From Ophiosphaerella korrae (taxonomy: Eukaryota > Ascomycota > Dothideomycetes > Pleosporales > Phaeosphaeriaceae): a stretch of 64,000 nt of DNA. Positions 1 through 11,059 of this stretch are shown in pieces. The stretch's first letter is position 1. Each line of letters opens with the position of its first letter. The DNA is taken from NCBI GenBank assembly GCA_028456385.1, contig JALNQF010000005.1, positions 310,001-374,000 of the forward strand, in the 5' to 3' direction. The notes below the pieces were generated by a model. That model was not told where the DNA came from. It saw nothing but the letters and a program-made list of their open reading frames with translations, and did not search any database. The translations under genes were made by a program, and so were the position numbers.

Positions 1-2
1 AA

Positions 3-113
3 GCAACTCCTGTGCTTATGGATGATATCGACCTTACCAGTGATATAGAACAAGAACGAAAGGATCTATTAGCCTCTTTCAAGACATCGGCTGGAGGCAC
101 GACTCGACGTTAG
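3..113 (+). CDS. 3' end of a gene cut by the window edge
   Basis: An open frame enters from the left edge and ends at a TAG, giving about 36 residues rich in Asp, Glu, Lys and Ser (for example DDIDLTSDIEQERKDLL). The composition looks like a protein C-terminus rather than random frame, but nothing identifies a family and the fragment could be chance. Confidence 0.3.
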   Translation, partial: ATPVLMDDIDLTSDIEQERKDLLASFKTSAGGTTRR

Positions 114-809
114 GTTACCGATATTCAAACAAGTGCAGAGCCTTCTAACGCGAAACCACGTTTCATTCCTTGTCAACGCATGGGTGCGCGTAGTACCGTG
201 AAAAGTAGAGCAAACTCTACAGGCAGCAAGAAATTGCGACAACGATGAGTCTTCCGAACATTATGAGGCTCATTATCCTCATGGAATTGTTAATTCCTGA
301 CAATTATGCATATCCTTTTAGTGTACAGGTCTCTCTTTAGTGTACAAATAATCTAGTATTGTACATCTCATCAAAAGTCTTCATGCGCTATTTTCTCTGA
401 GCACATCGATATATTGATTCAATATCTACTCCCATGTTGTTGTTGTTGTGTTAAAAAATGTTAAGACCGGTTTATTTGAACAGCTCCATCGAACATCAAA
501 GAACGTTGATACGAGCAGAGGTAAGCAAGTGACAACTAATTCAATTGGTAGGCAGTTGAGTGGCTGATCCTCTCATGATACTAAGTACTAACTTAGACTA
601 GTTGATAGTCTACTAGTATCAAAATCCTGTTTATTTCAACCGCCTCAGCTCAGGTCGACTCCTAGCGACTCACTTCCTGCCTATTGAAATGTTTCGGTAC
701 TGACTTTCACATGATTCGAGACTAGGGTTAGTGGTCATAGCGCTCGGCCTCGGCTCATAGGTCGTCTGATGAAACGAGCATCGCGTGTAATTGCGATGTA
801 GTTGCATTG
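114..809. other. Intergenic, no gene seen
   Basis: AT-rich spacer upstream of the short-chain dehydrogenase. It contains two near-identical 12-nt copies of CTTTAGTGTACA at about 315-327 and 335-346 and an imperfect inverted repeat (GATACTA...TAGTATC) at about 577-620. No coding potential or tRNA was seen. Confidence 0.6.
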
Positions 810-2025
810 ATGGACGGACTACAACAACGAAGAACAACAGGAAGCGACTTTACCGACGCATCGCAGAGTTCTACAGTCGATAGATCTCTAAAATCAGCTT
901 CAGCAAGATCGATTGTAGAAACAATTCAATACATTCTGAACCAAATCCTCGAATTACCCACGACCGTATTCTTGCTAAGCTTTGGCTTTATACTACCTGA
1001 AGTGAAAGATACGATAAGAAGTATCGGTATGGGGCAGAAATTCGACCCAGCGAGAGATATTGGGAGTTTGGGAGGCAAGGTTATACTTGTCACAGGCGGT
1101 ATGTGCTCATCCTCCAACCCACGGATTTTTCCAACCCCCATACTGACAGCGCGCAACAGGAAACGCCGGCCTAGGCAAACAAACAGTAACCTACCTATCT
1201 TCACACTCTCCCCAAAAAATCTATCTCGGCGCACGCACCGCCTCCAAAGCCGAATCCGCCATCCGCGACATCAAATCCGCCGTTCCCAACGCCTGCGAAA
1301 TCGTCCACCTCCCTCTTGACCTAACCTCCTTCTCCTCCATCGCCTCCGCAGTTGCAATATTCAAAGCCGCCGAGTCCCGCCTCGACATACTCATCAACAA
1401 TGCAGGCATCATGGCCGTTCCTTACTCTACCACAAAAGACGGCTACGAAATCCAATTCGGCACAAACCACATGGGCCACGCCCTTCTCACAAAACTGCTT
1501 CTCCCCCTCATGTCCGAGACAGCGAAACAGCCTGGTGCAGACGTACGCATCGTCACGCTGACTAGCATGGGCCACCACTTCACCTCACCCAATGGCATCC
1601 TCTTCGACCAAGCCGCGCTCGAACAACAAAACACGTGGCGCCGCTACGGGGCATCGAAGCTCGCCAATATCTTGTACACGCGCTCGCTTGCTGAGCATCA
1701 CCCGGACATCACATGTGTGTCGCTCCATCCTGGCGTCATATCAACGGATCTGTTCAACGGGGTGCGCAGAAATCCGCTTTTGAAGTTGGGCATTTGGTTG
1801 TATACGTGTTTGTTTTGGGCGCTGCCGGGCCATTATAAAAGTGTGAAGGGCGGTGCGATGAATTCGACATGGGCGGCTACTACGAAGAAGGAGAATTTGA
1901 CTAGTGGGGCGTTCTATAAGCCGGTTGGGGTGCAGAATAGGGGAAGTAAGTGGTCGAGGGACGAGGGGCTTAAGAAGAAGCTTTGGGAATGGACTGAGGC
2001 TGAGCTGGAGAAACATAGGTATTAG
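810..2025 (+). CDS. Short-chain dehydrogenase/reductase (retinol dehydrogenase/WWOX-like)
   Basis: NAD(P)-dependent oxidoreductase of the classical SDR fold; the substrate cannot be read from sequence. Two exons (810-1098 and 1160-2025) give 384 aa. Splicing rebuilds the cofactor motif TGGNAGLGK from both sides of the intron, which confirms the junction. Downstream are NNAG (in ILINNAGIM), the catalytic Ser in TLTSMG and the YGASK catalytic Tyr/Lys pair followed by HPGVISTDL. A roughly 70-residue N-terminal extension with a hydrophobic stretch (LPTTVFLLSFGFILP) precedes the Rossmann core and may anchor the protein to a membrane, as in lipid- or retinol-type SDRs. The first ATG is at 810. The gene converges on the acid phosphatase, with only 127 nt between the stop codons. 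Confidence 0.9.
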
Positions 2026-2152
2026 GATGGATCACGTTGATTGCCTTGAGGGTCTACGAAAGGCATTTCAGAGCTGAGCACCATGATATAATAGTTGGAT
2101 TTGGCCTGCTGTATGAAACTTGGGATTCCCTGTTCTGCAACGAAAATGTCTC

Positions 2153-3971
2153 TCATTGGTGCAAGAATGTAATCCTGTCCGCTGCACCCTTACTCAAACC
2201 ACACAAGTCCTTGAAGTTTCCGGCCTCCTCTCCTTTCTTCTTCGTCCTAGCTGCAAATTGGCTGAGCGGGCAGCTTCGCCCTGGTCCACTCTGGCAGTCT
2301 GGTATAGCAGTGATACCATCATTGATGTTAATTCTGACAAAATCCTCTGGTTCAGGCGTATCCTTCGTTCGACAGGATAGCAGTTCAAAGATGATGCGAC
2401 CACCCATAGGCGAGATCTGAGACTTGCGCCATTTGCGCGCGTGTGGTATGTGTGTTACGGGCAAATGTTCTTCGTCATTGATGATGTCTAATGCGGTCAT
2501 CATGGGCGCTATGTCACCATCGTGAACGAAACTGAAGAACAGGGGTCCTGCAGCTGGGCCTTGGAGTAGCAGATTCGTTGTCGCGTTCAGCCATAACCAT
2601 CCCATACTCGCGGCATACTTCTGCCCTGGTCCAGCGCGATAGTAGTGCAATACATCTCGTGCATACTCGAAGCTTAGAAACTCGTCTTGTGTGAATACAT
2701 CGCACCAATCACTTCGACCCCGTGCCGTGATCTCGAAACCACACATTTCTTGCATGGCATAAATGTCCTTGTCGGTAAAGTTCATGCCAGTCTGTTGGAA
2801 GAGACGCCTGCGGATTGGAACCACATATGTAGCTCGATACTTGCCCATTAGATCGTAGCCCTTCTTTTGGCCTTGGGCATTATCTTTTTTATTGTTCAAA
2901 CAAGTGCGGCCTGGTGTTAATGTGTTTGCGCCGACTGAAGAGTGTTCAGATATGATATTCAAGATTGCAGTATTGTTTGCACTATAGTCAATTCCAAAGA
3001 AGCCAATGCCGAAGTAGCGTGCTGTGTCGATGACACGTTGGGAATCACTGGCCCAGAACCTGATAGGACGAGCTGGGCTTGACGATAGAGCCTGAGACAG
3101 GAGATGCTTGTATCGAGTTCGCAGTCGAACACCAGTGGTAAAAGAACCAAGTGTGCCAGAGAATGGACCAGTGCTAGTCAGTTGCTCCAGGTCGTCAGTG
3201 TCTTGGGCCTTTGTGTTAGCCCAAAGTACCTTAAATAGAGAATAGCCACGCCTAGTGCGTAATTGAGGAAGCAGGAATGACGGAAGGTGTTATGAAATTT
3301 TCTGAACTGGTAGGGATTGTGTATTGTGGGCATCAGAGCAAACTAACCTGAAGACCAAAAGAGTTCCCAATCGTTGAAGAAAGCAAGATTGCCACTGAAC
3401 GGCTTGCCACTTTGTTTCATACGCTGGACAACCGATTTCTGATCTGATACTTACAGTAAGCTACTATATCAGGTAATGGTATTTACATCAACCTACTTGT
3501 ACCCGCTTTAATAGTTGGGTAGCGCTCGGCATGCCTAGACATCTCCATGAGAATTCACGTCAGCAACTGAGCGCTCCCAGGCAGTCAGCCATGACCCACC
3601 ATGTGCACTTGCTCTACTTTACAGCGATCAGGAAGAGCAATTCCTCCATCGATGATATCAATTTGCTTTTCAACCCAAGGTCCGTTGCCGCCTAGGTGGT
3701 ACAGGATGTTCCAAGTAGTTGTGATAGCTCCCGCACCTTGCTTGTGCTGGGCTAGTGTGCCATTGCTTCGCTGGGGGTGCCACCAGCTACGCCAGCTTGA
3801 GTGATGAGGCCTGCCAGCGCATTCGTACTCAAAATATCCTGAGTGAAGGTTTGCAGCATCAGGGTGCACGACTTGTGGGCATGATGACCGATATAGCGAG
3901 GGACAGGTAACATGGAGCGCAGCTAGAAGAGGAATGGCGACATAAGACGCGATAGCCCAAGACGAGGGCAT
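2153..3971 (-). CDS. Histidine acid phosphatase (phytase/PHO5 type)
   Basis: Secreted phosphomonoesterase of the histidine acid phosphatase family. Four exons are inferred: 3971-3600, 3542-3497, 3443-3348 and 3201-2153, giving 520 aa in phase throughout. Exon 1 has a hydrophobic signal or anchor near residues 6-20, then ILYHLGGNGPW and QVHM. Exon 2 supplies the phosphate-binding motif RHAERYPT. Exon 3 encodes FFNDWELF. Exon 4 carries RFWASDSQRV and the proton-donor motif HDGDIAP. The usual motif is RHGxRxP, so Gly is replaced by Ala here, a change I believe also occurs in other fungal members. The last two splice acceptors are the least certain. It is transcribed divergently from the FMN dehydrogenase across a 360-bp promoter. 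Confidence 0.85.
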
Positions 3972-4331
3972 GCTGATGTGGTTAGTGGTGTTTGATCTAG
4001 CCCGTCCGAGACGAGCGGATTCGATTCAAATAACATCGTGGGGCAGGGTTCACGAATTATGGAGAAGGCGGTGTGGCGTTCAATCGCAAGCAAGTGCTGA
4101 GGTGAACATACGTTCTTGCCAAGAGAATGCATGACTCGCTTCGGCTCATCGTGCCTCGGCAGACGGCAGACGGCAGACAACGCGTCTCACCTCACGGTTC
4201 TTATCTACTGCCCGACCCAGACGTTGACTGGAAGCGAAATCATACATTGCTTTTTAGATAGGCATTGGAACAACTCCAGGGCTGCGCATACTACATTTGT
4301 ACTATCATTCACACCCCAAATTGTTGCCAAC
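3972..4331. promoter_or_regulatory. Shared divergent promoter, acid phosphatase and FMN dehydrogenase
   Basis: This 360-bp space separates two start codons on opposite strands, so it must hold both promoters. A short tandem repeat of GCAGACG (three copies, about 4159-4180) lies inside. No CACGTG phosphate-response box was seen. Confidence 0.5.
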
Positions 4332-5660
4332 ATGACCGATACTGGATACAAGCCAACTCAGAACTTCGAGCCAGACCCAGAATCTTACGTCCAGTATCAA
4401 CGTGAGATCTATGGCGCTCTTCAAAAACCGAAATACTCAACAAAGCCATCACAATGGGAAGCTGCTGCCAGAGCAGCTATTCCGGAACCAAACTTCCTTT
4501 ATGTGTTTGGTGCGGCTAGCAGTGAATCGACACATGCGGCTAATCTCTCGGCCTTTCATCGCTATCGCCTGAGGCCGTGGATGCTCGTCCAAAATACGCA
4601 GAGAAACATGTCTATTGAGCTCTTCGGACAAAAGTACCGCAGCCCTTTATTTGTAGCACCCATTGGAGTCCAAGAGATCGTACACCCTGATGCTGAAGAG
4701 GCGACCGCTCGAGCTTGCGCATCGGTAAAAGTTCCAATGATACTCAGCACTGCAGCGACAAGATCAATAGAGCAAGTGGCCACTGCCAATGGTGATGGAG
4801 ATCGGTGGTACCAGCTTTATTGGCCAAAAGCCCAGGCAGAAGAGTTTACCGCGAGCCTTTTGAGACGCGCCAAGGCCAATGGTTTCAAAGTGCTTGTTGT
4901 CACTCTCGATACCTTTATGATTGGCTGGCGGCCGAATGATCTTGATGAATCATATATCCCTTTTGTTTGGGGCCAAGGATGCCAGGTTGGCTTTTCTGAT
5001 CCCGTTTTCCAGCGTATGTACGAGGAAGAGCAGGCCAAGGATACAAGGAGCGTGACCGAGAAAGTATCGGAGATTTGGCAGATTTTGAAGCGCCCGGGAA
5101 GCATCGGAGGCTCATTGAAGGTTCTTACGCATGCCAACATTATGAAGAAGGCCGCATTCTTTATATCACTCATCGCGTCTGGGCATTATCGCGACTGGAA
5201 CGATTTACGGACTCTGAGAAAGTACTGGACTGGCCCTATTGTTCTAAAGGGAATTCAGACCGTGGAAGATGCACATAGGGCGATTGATCACGGCATGGAT
5301 GGAATTGTTGTCTCGAATCACGGCGGAAGACAGCTCGACGGAGCTATTTCGTCATTAGATGCGCTAGCTGAGATTGGCGCTGATGAGAAGGTCAAGAACT
5401 CAAACCTGACAATTCTCTTCGATAGTGGCGTGCGAACCGGCTCAGATGTTCTCAAAGCGCTTGCACTGGGCGCTAGGGCGGTCTTGATTGGGCGACCTTA
5501 TGTTTACGGCCTCGCAATGGGCGGCGAAGAGGGTGTGAAGCATGTTCTCAACTGTCTGCTTGCTGATACAGACTCATCTCTCGCCAACCTAGGGAAGAAG
5601 AGCGTTGCAGAGGTCAGCCGTGATGATCTGAGGGTGGTGCAGCAATTAGCGAAGCTGTAA
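4332..5660 (+). CDS. FMN-dependent alpha-hydroxy acid dehydrogenase (lactate 2-monooxygenase-like)
   Basis: Flavoenzyme that oxidises an L-2-hydroxy acid such as lactate; the whole length matches the family and no intron is needed. The protein is 442 aa from the ATG at 4332; an in-frame start further upstream would add residues with no family character. Visible signatures are SPLFVAPIGVQ near residue 100, STAATRSIE, RWYQLYWP, LVVTLDTFMIGWRPND and the FMN/active-site motif SNHGGRQLDGA near residue 327. DSGVRTGSDVLKALALGA and IGRPYVYGL follow. The GWRPNDLD segment resembles lactate 2-monooxygenase more than cytochrome b2, and no heme domain is present. The exact substrate is inferred. Confidence 0.9.
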   Translation: MTDTGYKPTQNFEPDPESYVQYQREIYGALQKPKYSTKPSQWEAAARAAIPEPNFLYVFGAASSESTHAANLSAFHRYRLRPWMLVQNTQRNMSIELFGQKYRSPLFVAPIGVQEIVHPDAEEATARACASVKVPMILSTAATRSIEQVATANGDGDRWYQLYWPKAQAEEFTASLLRRAKANGFKVLVVTLDTFMIGWRPNDLDESYIPFVWGQGCQVGFSDPVFQRMYEEEQAKDTRSVTEKVSEIWQILKRPGSIGGSLKVLTHANIMKKAAFFISLIASGHYRDWNDLRTLRKYWTGPIVLKGIQTVEDAHRAIDHGMDGIVVSNHGGRQLDGAISSLDALAEIGADEKVKNSNLTILFDSGVRTGSDVLKALALGARAVLIGRPYVYGLAMGGEEGVKHVLNCLLADTDSSLANLGKKSVAEVSRDDLRVVQQLAKL

Positions 5661-5930
5661 TTCATTTTTGAAATTTGGGTTATGTCAGGGAGACTGCAGA
5701 GGTAGAAATATAATAAGTTTATTGTGGCGGCACTTTCCAAGCTTTTCATGCTTAGGCTAGCTGCCTTATTTTCCAGCCTCAAAGCCCAAGGCGGCGAGTG
5801 AATGGCAATTGCACGTGAAGTCGCGATAAGTAAAAACGGGCTAATGACGCGCCGCGGGGCAGGCGCCAGCTCGTGTCTTCTCCTTACGTCAGGCTGCACT
5901 ATGCAAATAGTGCGCCACACTACAAGCCAT

Positions 5931-6653
5931 ATGTACAACCGCTTGGTGTTCTCTTTCATAACACGCGCACTTACCTCAGTCCATACTACAACAGCCTCCG
6001 CAGCACGCGCTTTCCACGCACCACCATTCCTCTGCGCAGCTTACAACATGCCGCTATCACCCAAAATAGTCAAGGTTGAGGACCTGCCCGCTAATGAAGC
6101 AAAGTGGGTCGCGTTCCAAAAGATACATTGGCAAGATCAGACAGGCAAGGATCGTACGTGGGAGGCCGCTTCACGGAAAACTCGCGGCAAATCAGGTGTT
6201 GATGCTGTCGCTATCAATGCGATCATCAGATATCCCAACCGCCCTCCCTCTACCATCATCATCCTGCAGTACCGCGCGCCCGTTGATGCTGTGTGCGTTG
6301 AGCTGCCCGCCGGTCTAGTCGATGAGAAAGAATCGCCTAGCGATGCAAGTGTACGCGAGCTACATGAAGAGACTGGATATAAGGGCAAATTAACCTTCAT
6401 CTCGCCTACTATTGTAGCGGACCCAGGCCTAAGCACAGCAAATATGCAGCTGGCTACGGTAGAGGTGCACTTGAAAGACGGAGATGAGGAACCCGAACAG
6501 GCGCTAGATGATGGCGAGTTCATTGAAAGAATCGTGGTTCCCCTCGATGAGCTGTATGATAGGCTTGTCAAGTATGATCAAGAGGGCAAGACGGTGGATG
6601 CGAGGTTATGGCATTGGGCGGCAGGCTATCATACTGCAAAGACGATGCTGTGA
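5931..6653 (+). CDS. YSA1: Nudix hydrolase, ADP-ribose/ADP-sugar pyrophosphatase
   Basis: Hydrolyses ADP-ribose and related ADP-sugars to AMP and sugar phosphate. The Nudix box is complete: G-x5-E-x7-REL-x-EE-x-GY within GLVDEKE...RELHEETGY, and the upstream VDAVAINAI and QYRAPVDAVCVELPAG strands are typical of the ADPRase group. Two starts are credible. The ATG at 6048 begins MPLSPKIVKVEDLP and gives a 201-aa cytosolic protein. The ATG at 5931 adds 39 residues rich in Arg, Ser, Thr and Ala without acidic residues, which looks like a mitochondrial presequence. No intron is needed. The downstream 850 bp to the AA9 gene hold no recognisable gene. Confidence 0.88.
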   Translation: MYNRLVFSFITRALTSVHTTTASAARAFHAPPFLCAAYNMPLSPKIVKVEDLPANEAKWVAFQKIHWQDQTGKDRTWEAASRKTRGKSGVDAVAINAIIRYPNRPPSTIIILQYRAPVDAVCVELPAGLVDEKESPSDASVRELHEETGYKGKLTFISPTIVADPGLSTANMQLATVEVHLKDGDEEPEQALDDGEFIERIVVPLDELYDRLVKYDQEGKTVDARLWHWAAGYHTAKTML

Positions 6654-7503
6654 GGAGGGTAGTGGGTCCACGCAAAGCGACCTGTCAAGAACTACTTCGA
6701 AACATCGGTAGGAGTTAGGGCCATTCATCATACAACAATATCACGTGTTGAAAACTTCTCATGGTACTTACAACCTACAAGGCAATCCCTAGAGTATCAC
6801 AAAGCGCTGAGAGGCCTAATATATTTTTTCCAGTGAACAGTTCCAAAGAAGTAGACCCTTATTCATACTGGGCATCAAGCGCGCATGCCACTGTTAACCC
6901 GGATGGACCCAACATTTCCCTTGTATTCCTACAATTAAGCTTTTTTAACAGAAAGTTGCCAGCCCAACGTTTCTACGAAGAAATATTTTTACCCAAGCGC
7001 CCATTGACGAGCTCTATCTTTGAGACGGCAGGTAGCGCTAAGTTGTGCGGCACGGCTCCGCTAGTCCAGATGGGATGGGTTTCAAAACGCTCGTTCTCCC
7101 GCTACCAAACCGCGAATTTCGTTTTACACACTTCTGCATGACGTTCAAACGGTCTTGACTAGTTTGGGTAAGGATGCCGCCTCACGTATATTGACAGGAA
7201 GGCGGCTCTGTTCCAGTACCTGAGAAACGAGGGCGGCTGTCAACGCGGGATCCATGCATCGATCCTCACCACCGGAATTAATTCTTGCGTGTAGGCGCCA
7301 CACAATGCCATGAGGCCCTTAAAGGTCCGAGATGCCAGCGCCTTTTGGTTTTGTATTCGAACAGGCCGGCCCCTCCTTGCCATTTTCTCTTCCCTTCACC
7401 ACCCTTATTCTTACATTCATTCATTCGACGTGATCTGGGATCACTATCATTCTCAGTCGACTGTACATATCGGAATTACCATGCATCCTCTCGATAGCCT
7501 AAG
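6654..7503. other. Intergenic, no gene seen
   Basis: Spacer containing the 3' region of the Nudix gene and the promoter of the AA9 gene, including a pyrimidine-rich leader from about 7370 to 7450. A 126-codon open frame at 6761-7141 has no recognisable features and I do not count it as a gene. Confidence 0.5.
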
Positions 7504-8543
7504 ATGTTCTCCAAGGCACTCCTCGCCACCGCTCTAGTCTCTGCCGTCTCGGCCCACCAGAACTTCATTCAGTTCTGGGTCAACGAGGTGACTCCCGGCC
7601 TCAACGGCGGAATCAGGATGCCGCCAAACAACAGTCCTGTAACTGATCTTACAAGCAAAGACATGGCTTGCAATGTACCGGGTACCAACGCTGCTGCTGT
7701 TAAGACTATCGATGTCAATGCCGGCGACGTCATCAAAGTTCAGTGGACCACAACGAACCACCCGGGTCCCATCACTCATTTCCTACTACCCGTAAAGGAC
7801 GCTGCTACCGCAAGCGGAGCTGGAGATGGATGGTTCAAGATCGATGAAGCTGATTACGTTGGTGGAAAATGGGCCAATGAACTCATGATAGCCAACAACA
7901 AGTCGCATTCATTCAAACTTTCCGCTGACCTTCCAAGCGGAGAATACCTTGTGTGTGCATACAAACCCTCATACGGCCCACATTCCTAACAAAATCGTAG
8001 CTCCGCTCTAAAATGCTTGCTCTTCACGCCGCACAAGAGCATGGTGGTGGCCAGTTCTACATGGGATGTGCCCAAATCAAGGTCAAGGGAGCTGCTAGCG
8101 GTTCCTGTGGGCCTACGATTTCTATCCCGGGTGCTTACAAGGCGGATGACGCAAACATTTACATCCCGAACTACTACAATGGCTAAGATCCCACCAACTA
8201 CAAGGCTCCAGGTGGTCCTGTTGCTTCGTGTGGTGGCACTGGTGGTTCTACACCTGCCACTCCCTCGAGCGCACCTAAACCAACGTCGGCTGCTCCGTCT
8301 GCTGTTACGACCCCATCTGCCGTTGCTGAGCAAAGCCCTGTGGCCTCTGCGAAGCCGATCGCACCAGCTTCTCTTGTTGCTTCAGCTGCCCCTGTTCCTT
8401 CGACTGCACCTGCGCCTTCTACTGGCAGTGGTGGATCTTCAGGTGCTCTGCCTGCTTCTTTCACTCTCGAGACTTTCATTGCTTGGCTCGAGAGCAAAGC
8501 TGGCAAGGTTAGCAAGGCTCGCCGTCACGCTCGCGCTTTCTAA
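7504..8543 (+). pseudogene. AA9 lytic polysaccharide monooxygenase with in-frame stop
   Basis: Copper enzyme that oxidatively cleaves cellulose and related glucans outside the cell. Exons are 7504-7950 and 8001-8543, with a 50-nt intron. A 17-residue signal peptide ends in SAVSA, so the mature protein starts with His18, the first histidine-brace ligand. The second His (about residue 86, NHPGPITHF) and the axial Tyr (about 169, QFYMGCAQI) are present. At 8184-8186 the frame meets TAA where the family has an aromatic residue in NG-x-DPT. The same frame then stays open for 119 codons: DPTNYKAPGGPV, a Ser/Thr/Pro/Ala linker, and a conserved-looking tail, FTLETFIAWLESKAGK, ending ARRHARAF. Either the protein is truncated to 210 aa, losing the end of the catalytic domain, or the gene was very recently inactivated. 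A sequencing error is also possible. Confidence 0.8.
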
Positions 8544-9701
8544 GCATCGCATTTGCTGGGCTTTGCATGCTGTTCCGAGAACGTTAGTAGATGGTATATC
8601 TAAGAGTCAACTTCTACACGCCGAACCTCTTTCCATAGCGTTGGAAGGAGAAAGAGAACGATGATAGCTCTATCATCATTCTCAGCAGGATGCGAGCTGG
8701 GATCGTTGTAGGATAAACTGGTTCACCTTCGTGTATATAGACTTACTTGTATTTTTCATCTTCGGATACGTTACTTGTTCAGGCAACTACCGGTGCTTGA
8801 CGTGATTCTTGTGACGAACTGAAGCATAATTTGTTCACGATTAGTGAACAGAGGTCCAGACCTACCAGTGGCTAGCAAGGGTCGGCTATTCGGTAGTGTG
8901 CTGTCTACTTTAGAATTGTCTAGTCTATGATTGGTCGCTTGGGATTTGATATTGTGATTAGCATCAGCGGGCCTCAACGTGCGTTGTTGAACTAACCTAT
9001 GAATCAACAGCCACCAGCCAGTCTACTACGTCAAGCGTACTAGAACTCTCCGTCACTGAGCATCTCATGTCACACAACGTGAAGGTGACATTCAAGCAGC
9101 CACAGCTTAGGCTGAGCCACCGCCGCTCTATCATACCCGCCGATCCTTTAACCCACGAAGGATTAGAGTATCAAATATTCGGCTCTATCCGAGTAGTTAT
9201 CTTGATGGCGTTCCGATCTCAACGCCTCCATCGAGCGCATGGCTTGACGAGATGCAAGGGCCTCTGCCCTGTGCCTGTGGCTTAGCCTGAAAATGTTTTC
9301 CTTGACCGAGAGGCGTGTAACCGCAATGGGGAATTTTGAGCCAATGTGACGTGTGAAGTCCCCGTGGAGGTTCTAGCGGACCCTGAATCCTGCCGTCTCA
9401 TTTGGCCATGAAGATCCACTTGGCAGAAATGACGTCGCGCGGGCAGTCACGGCGCACGGACTGTGATCGGCGAACCTGCATCCACCTTGGAAGACGGGGG
9501 TGACCAAGGTAATTCGCCTTTAGGTGGTGAGTGCAAGGCTGCTGCGTCATCGCTGCGAAGAGCTGTCGTCCAACATAAATGCCCCTTGCGCCAGGCCTCA
9601 TCCTTCCCACTATCACACCCATATCAAACCAATCTATTGCTTCTTGACTCTTTGACCACCCTAGGTACTTCTTGCTTCTTTTTTGAGCCTCCATCTCCAT
9701 C
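8544..9701. other. Intergenic, no gene seen
   Basis: About 1.16 kb between the AA9 gene and the membrane protein. No family signature or structured RNA was recognised. The last 100 bp are pyrimidine-rich, as in many fungal 5' leaders. Confidence 0.5.
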
Positions 9702-10584
9702 ATGGCTGTCGGTGGTGCTGCCCTACGGCTCTGCTCCACATTCCTCTATGCGCTCGAGTTCTGCTGCGCTGGAATCATTCTCGGCATCTACAGCTATTTC
9801 CTTTCAGTCCAGGCTGATCGCGATGTCGTTATCCCCACGTGGCAGAAAGCCGTCACCGGCATGTCTGGTGGCGTTGTGCTGTACACCATCTTTGCTGTCT
9901 TGCTCACATGCTTCCTTGGTGGAAAAGCCTTCTTCGCCCTGCTCGCCATGATCTTAGATGTTGCCTGTGCTGGTGCTATGATCGCCATTGCCATCCTTAC
10001 CCGCGATGGTGCTTCGTCTTGCACTGGCGATGTGCAGACACCTCTCGGTGATGGCCCTTCCGATTCAAAGGAGGGATTTGGAAGCAATGGTCAGGGCAAC
10101 CAGATTACATATTCTGCTTCCCTTCGATCAGTCTGCAGACTTAACACTGCTTGCTTCGCTGTCGCCATTGTTGGAGCGTAAGTCTACTCGATCCTACATA
10201 ACACAACATATACTAAGAATTTCCAGCTTCCTCTTCCTTCTCTCCATCCCAGTCCAGCTCTTCCTTGGACGTCATCATAAGAAAGAGAAGCGCTTTGGTC
10301 CCGGCCCTAAGAACGGTTACACCAAGGGCTCCGGTATCAAGTTCTGGCAACGCAACCAGCGCAAGAAGGGTCTCCGCGACCCTGAAGTTGGCACTGTTCC
10401 CACTGCTACTGGTGGTCTTCTTGCTCCCACTCATGATGTACGCCCATCGCACGACACCGCCTACACCGGCTCCACTGTCGCTGCTCCTCACACCGGCTAC
10501 GAGAACACCAACAAGCCTTTGCACGGTGGATACCACACTGCTCCTACTGGCACTTATCAAAATACCCCTGCTACCAACTACTAA
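9702..10584 (+). CDS. Four-helix membrane protein (MARVEL-like)
   Basis: Two exons (9702-10177, 10227-10584) give 277 aa; the intron has GTAAGT, a TACTAAG branch site and CAG. Four hydrophobic helices lie at about residues 10-32, 52-75, 80-100 and 150-172, the last spanning the splice junction. The spacing and the FLYALEFCCAGIILGIYSYF first helix resemble MARVEL-domain proteins of fungi, which act at plasma-membrane or vesicle junctions; this is a fold-level guess. The roughly 100-residue C-terminal tail is cytosolic, begins with a basic patch (GRHHKKEKRFG) and becomes Gly/Thr/Tyr/Pro-rich. A conserved-looking WQRNQRKKGLRDPE segment sits between. No enzymatic motif is present. Confidence 0.8.
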
Positions 10585-11059
10585 GCAAGTTGATGATAAT
10601 TGAATTAATTATCTAATACTCGCCAATTAGAACGCTGTGGGTAGAGGCTAATTAAGGATTTCCTTCTGTACACTTACAACTTTACGCTTTATACCATGTT
10701 ATCAGACAGGCCTGACCTGGAGATGAGATTGTACGATATAGAAAAACGAAATAATACTTAATATGAGAATAAACTGTCATAATGTGCACTTTTCTTGTGA
10801 TTGTCTTGATATCATAAACATTTCATGGGATATAATACCAGACTCCAGATCCATCGTGATCCAAAATACATTTTGCGAGGCAGCACAGACGATTGTATGT
10901 GATCTCAAGAATTGTCATATCGATGGGAAAATATAATTTATTCTCCCTCTCATACCCCTTGACAGACCACCCACATCTAAAAACATGCTTCCCAAATCAA
11001 GCATACAACAACCTAGCCCCTATCCCAACCAAACCCCAAGCACCCCTATACAAATATCT
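10585..11059. other. Convergent 3' region, no gene seen
   Basis: AT-rich spacer between the 3' ends of the MARVEL-like and DUF1996 genes, presumably holding both polyadenylation signals. No other feature seen. Confidence 0.5.

Noticed and set aside
6761..7141. 126-codon plus-strand open frame after the Nudix gene
   Set aside because: No family signature and no splice context; composition resembles non-coding DNA.
10213..10560. 115-codon minus-strand frame over the second exon of the MARVEL-like gene
   Set aside because: Antisense shadow; no domain and no independent promoter evidence.
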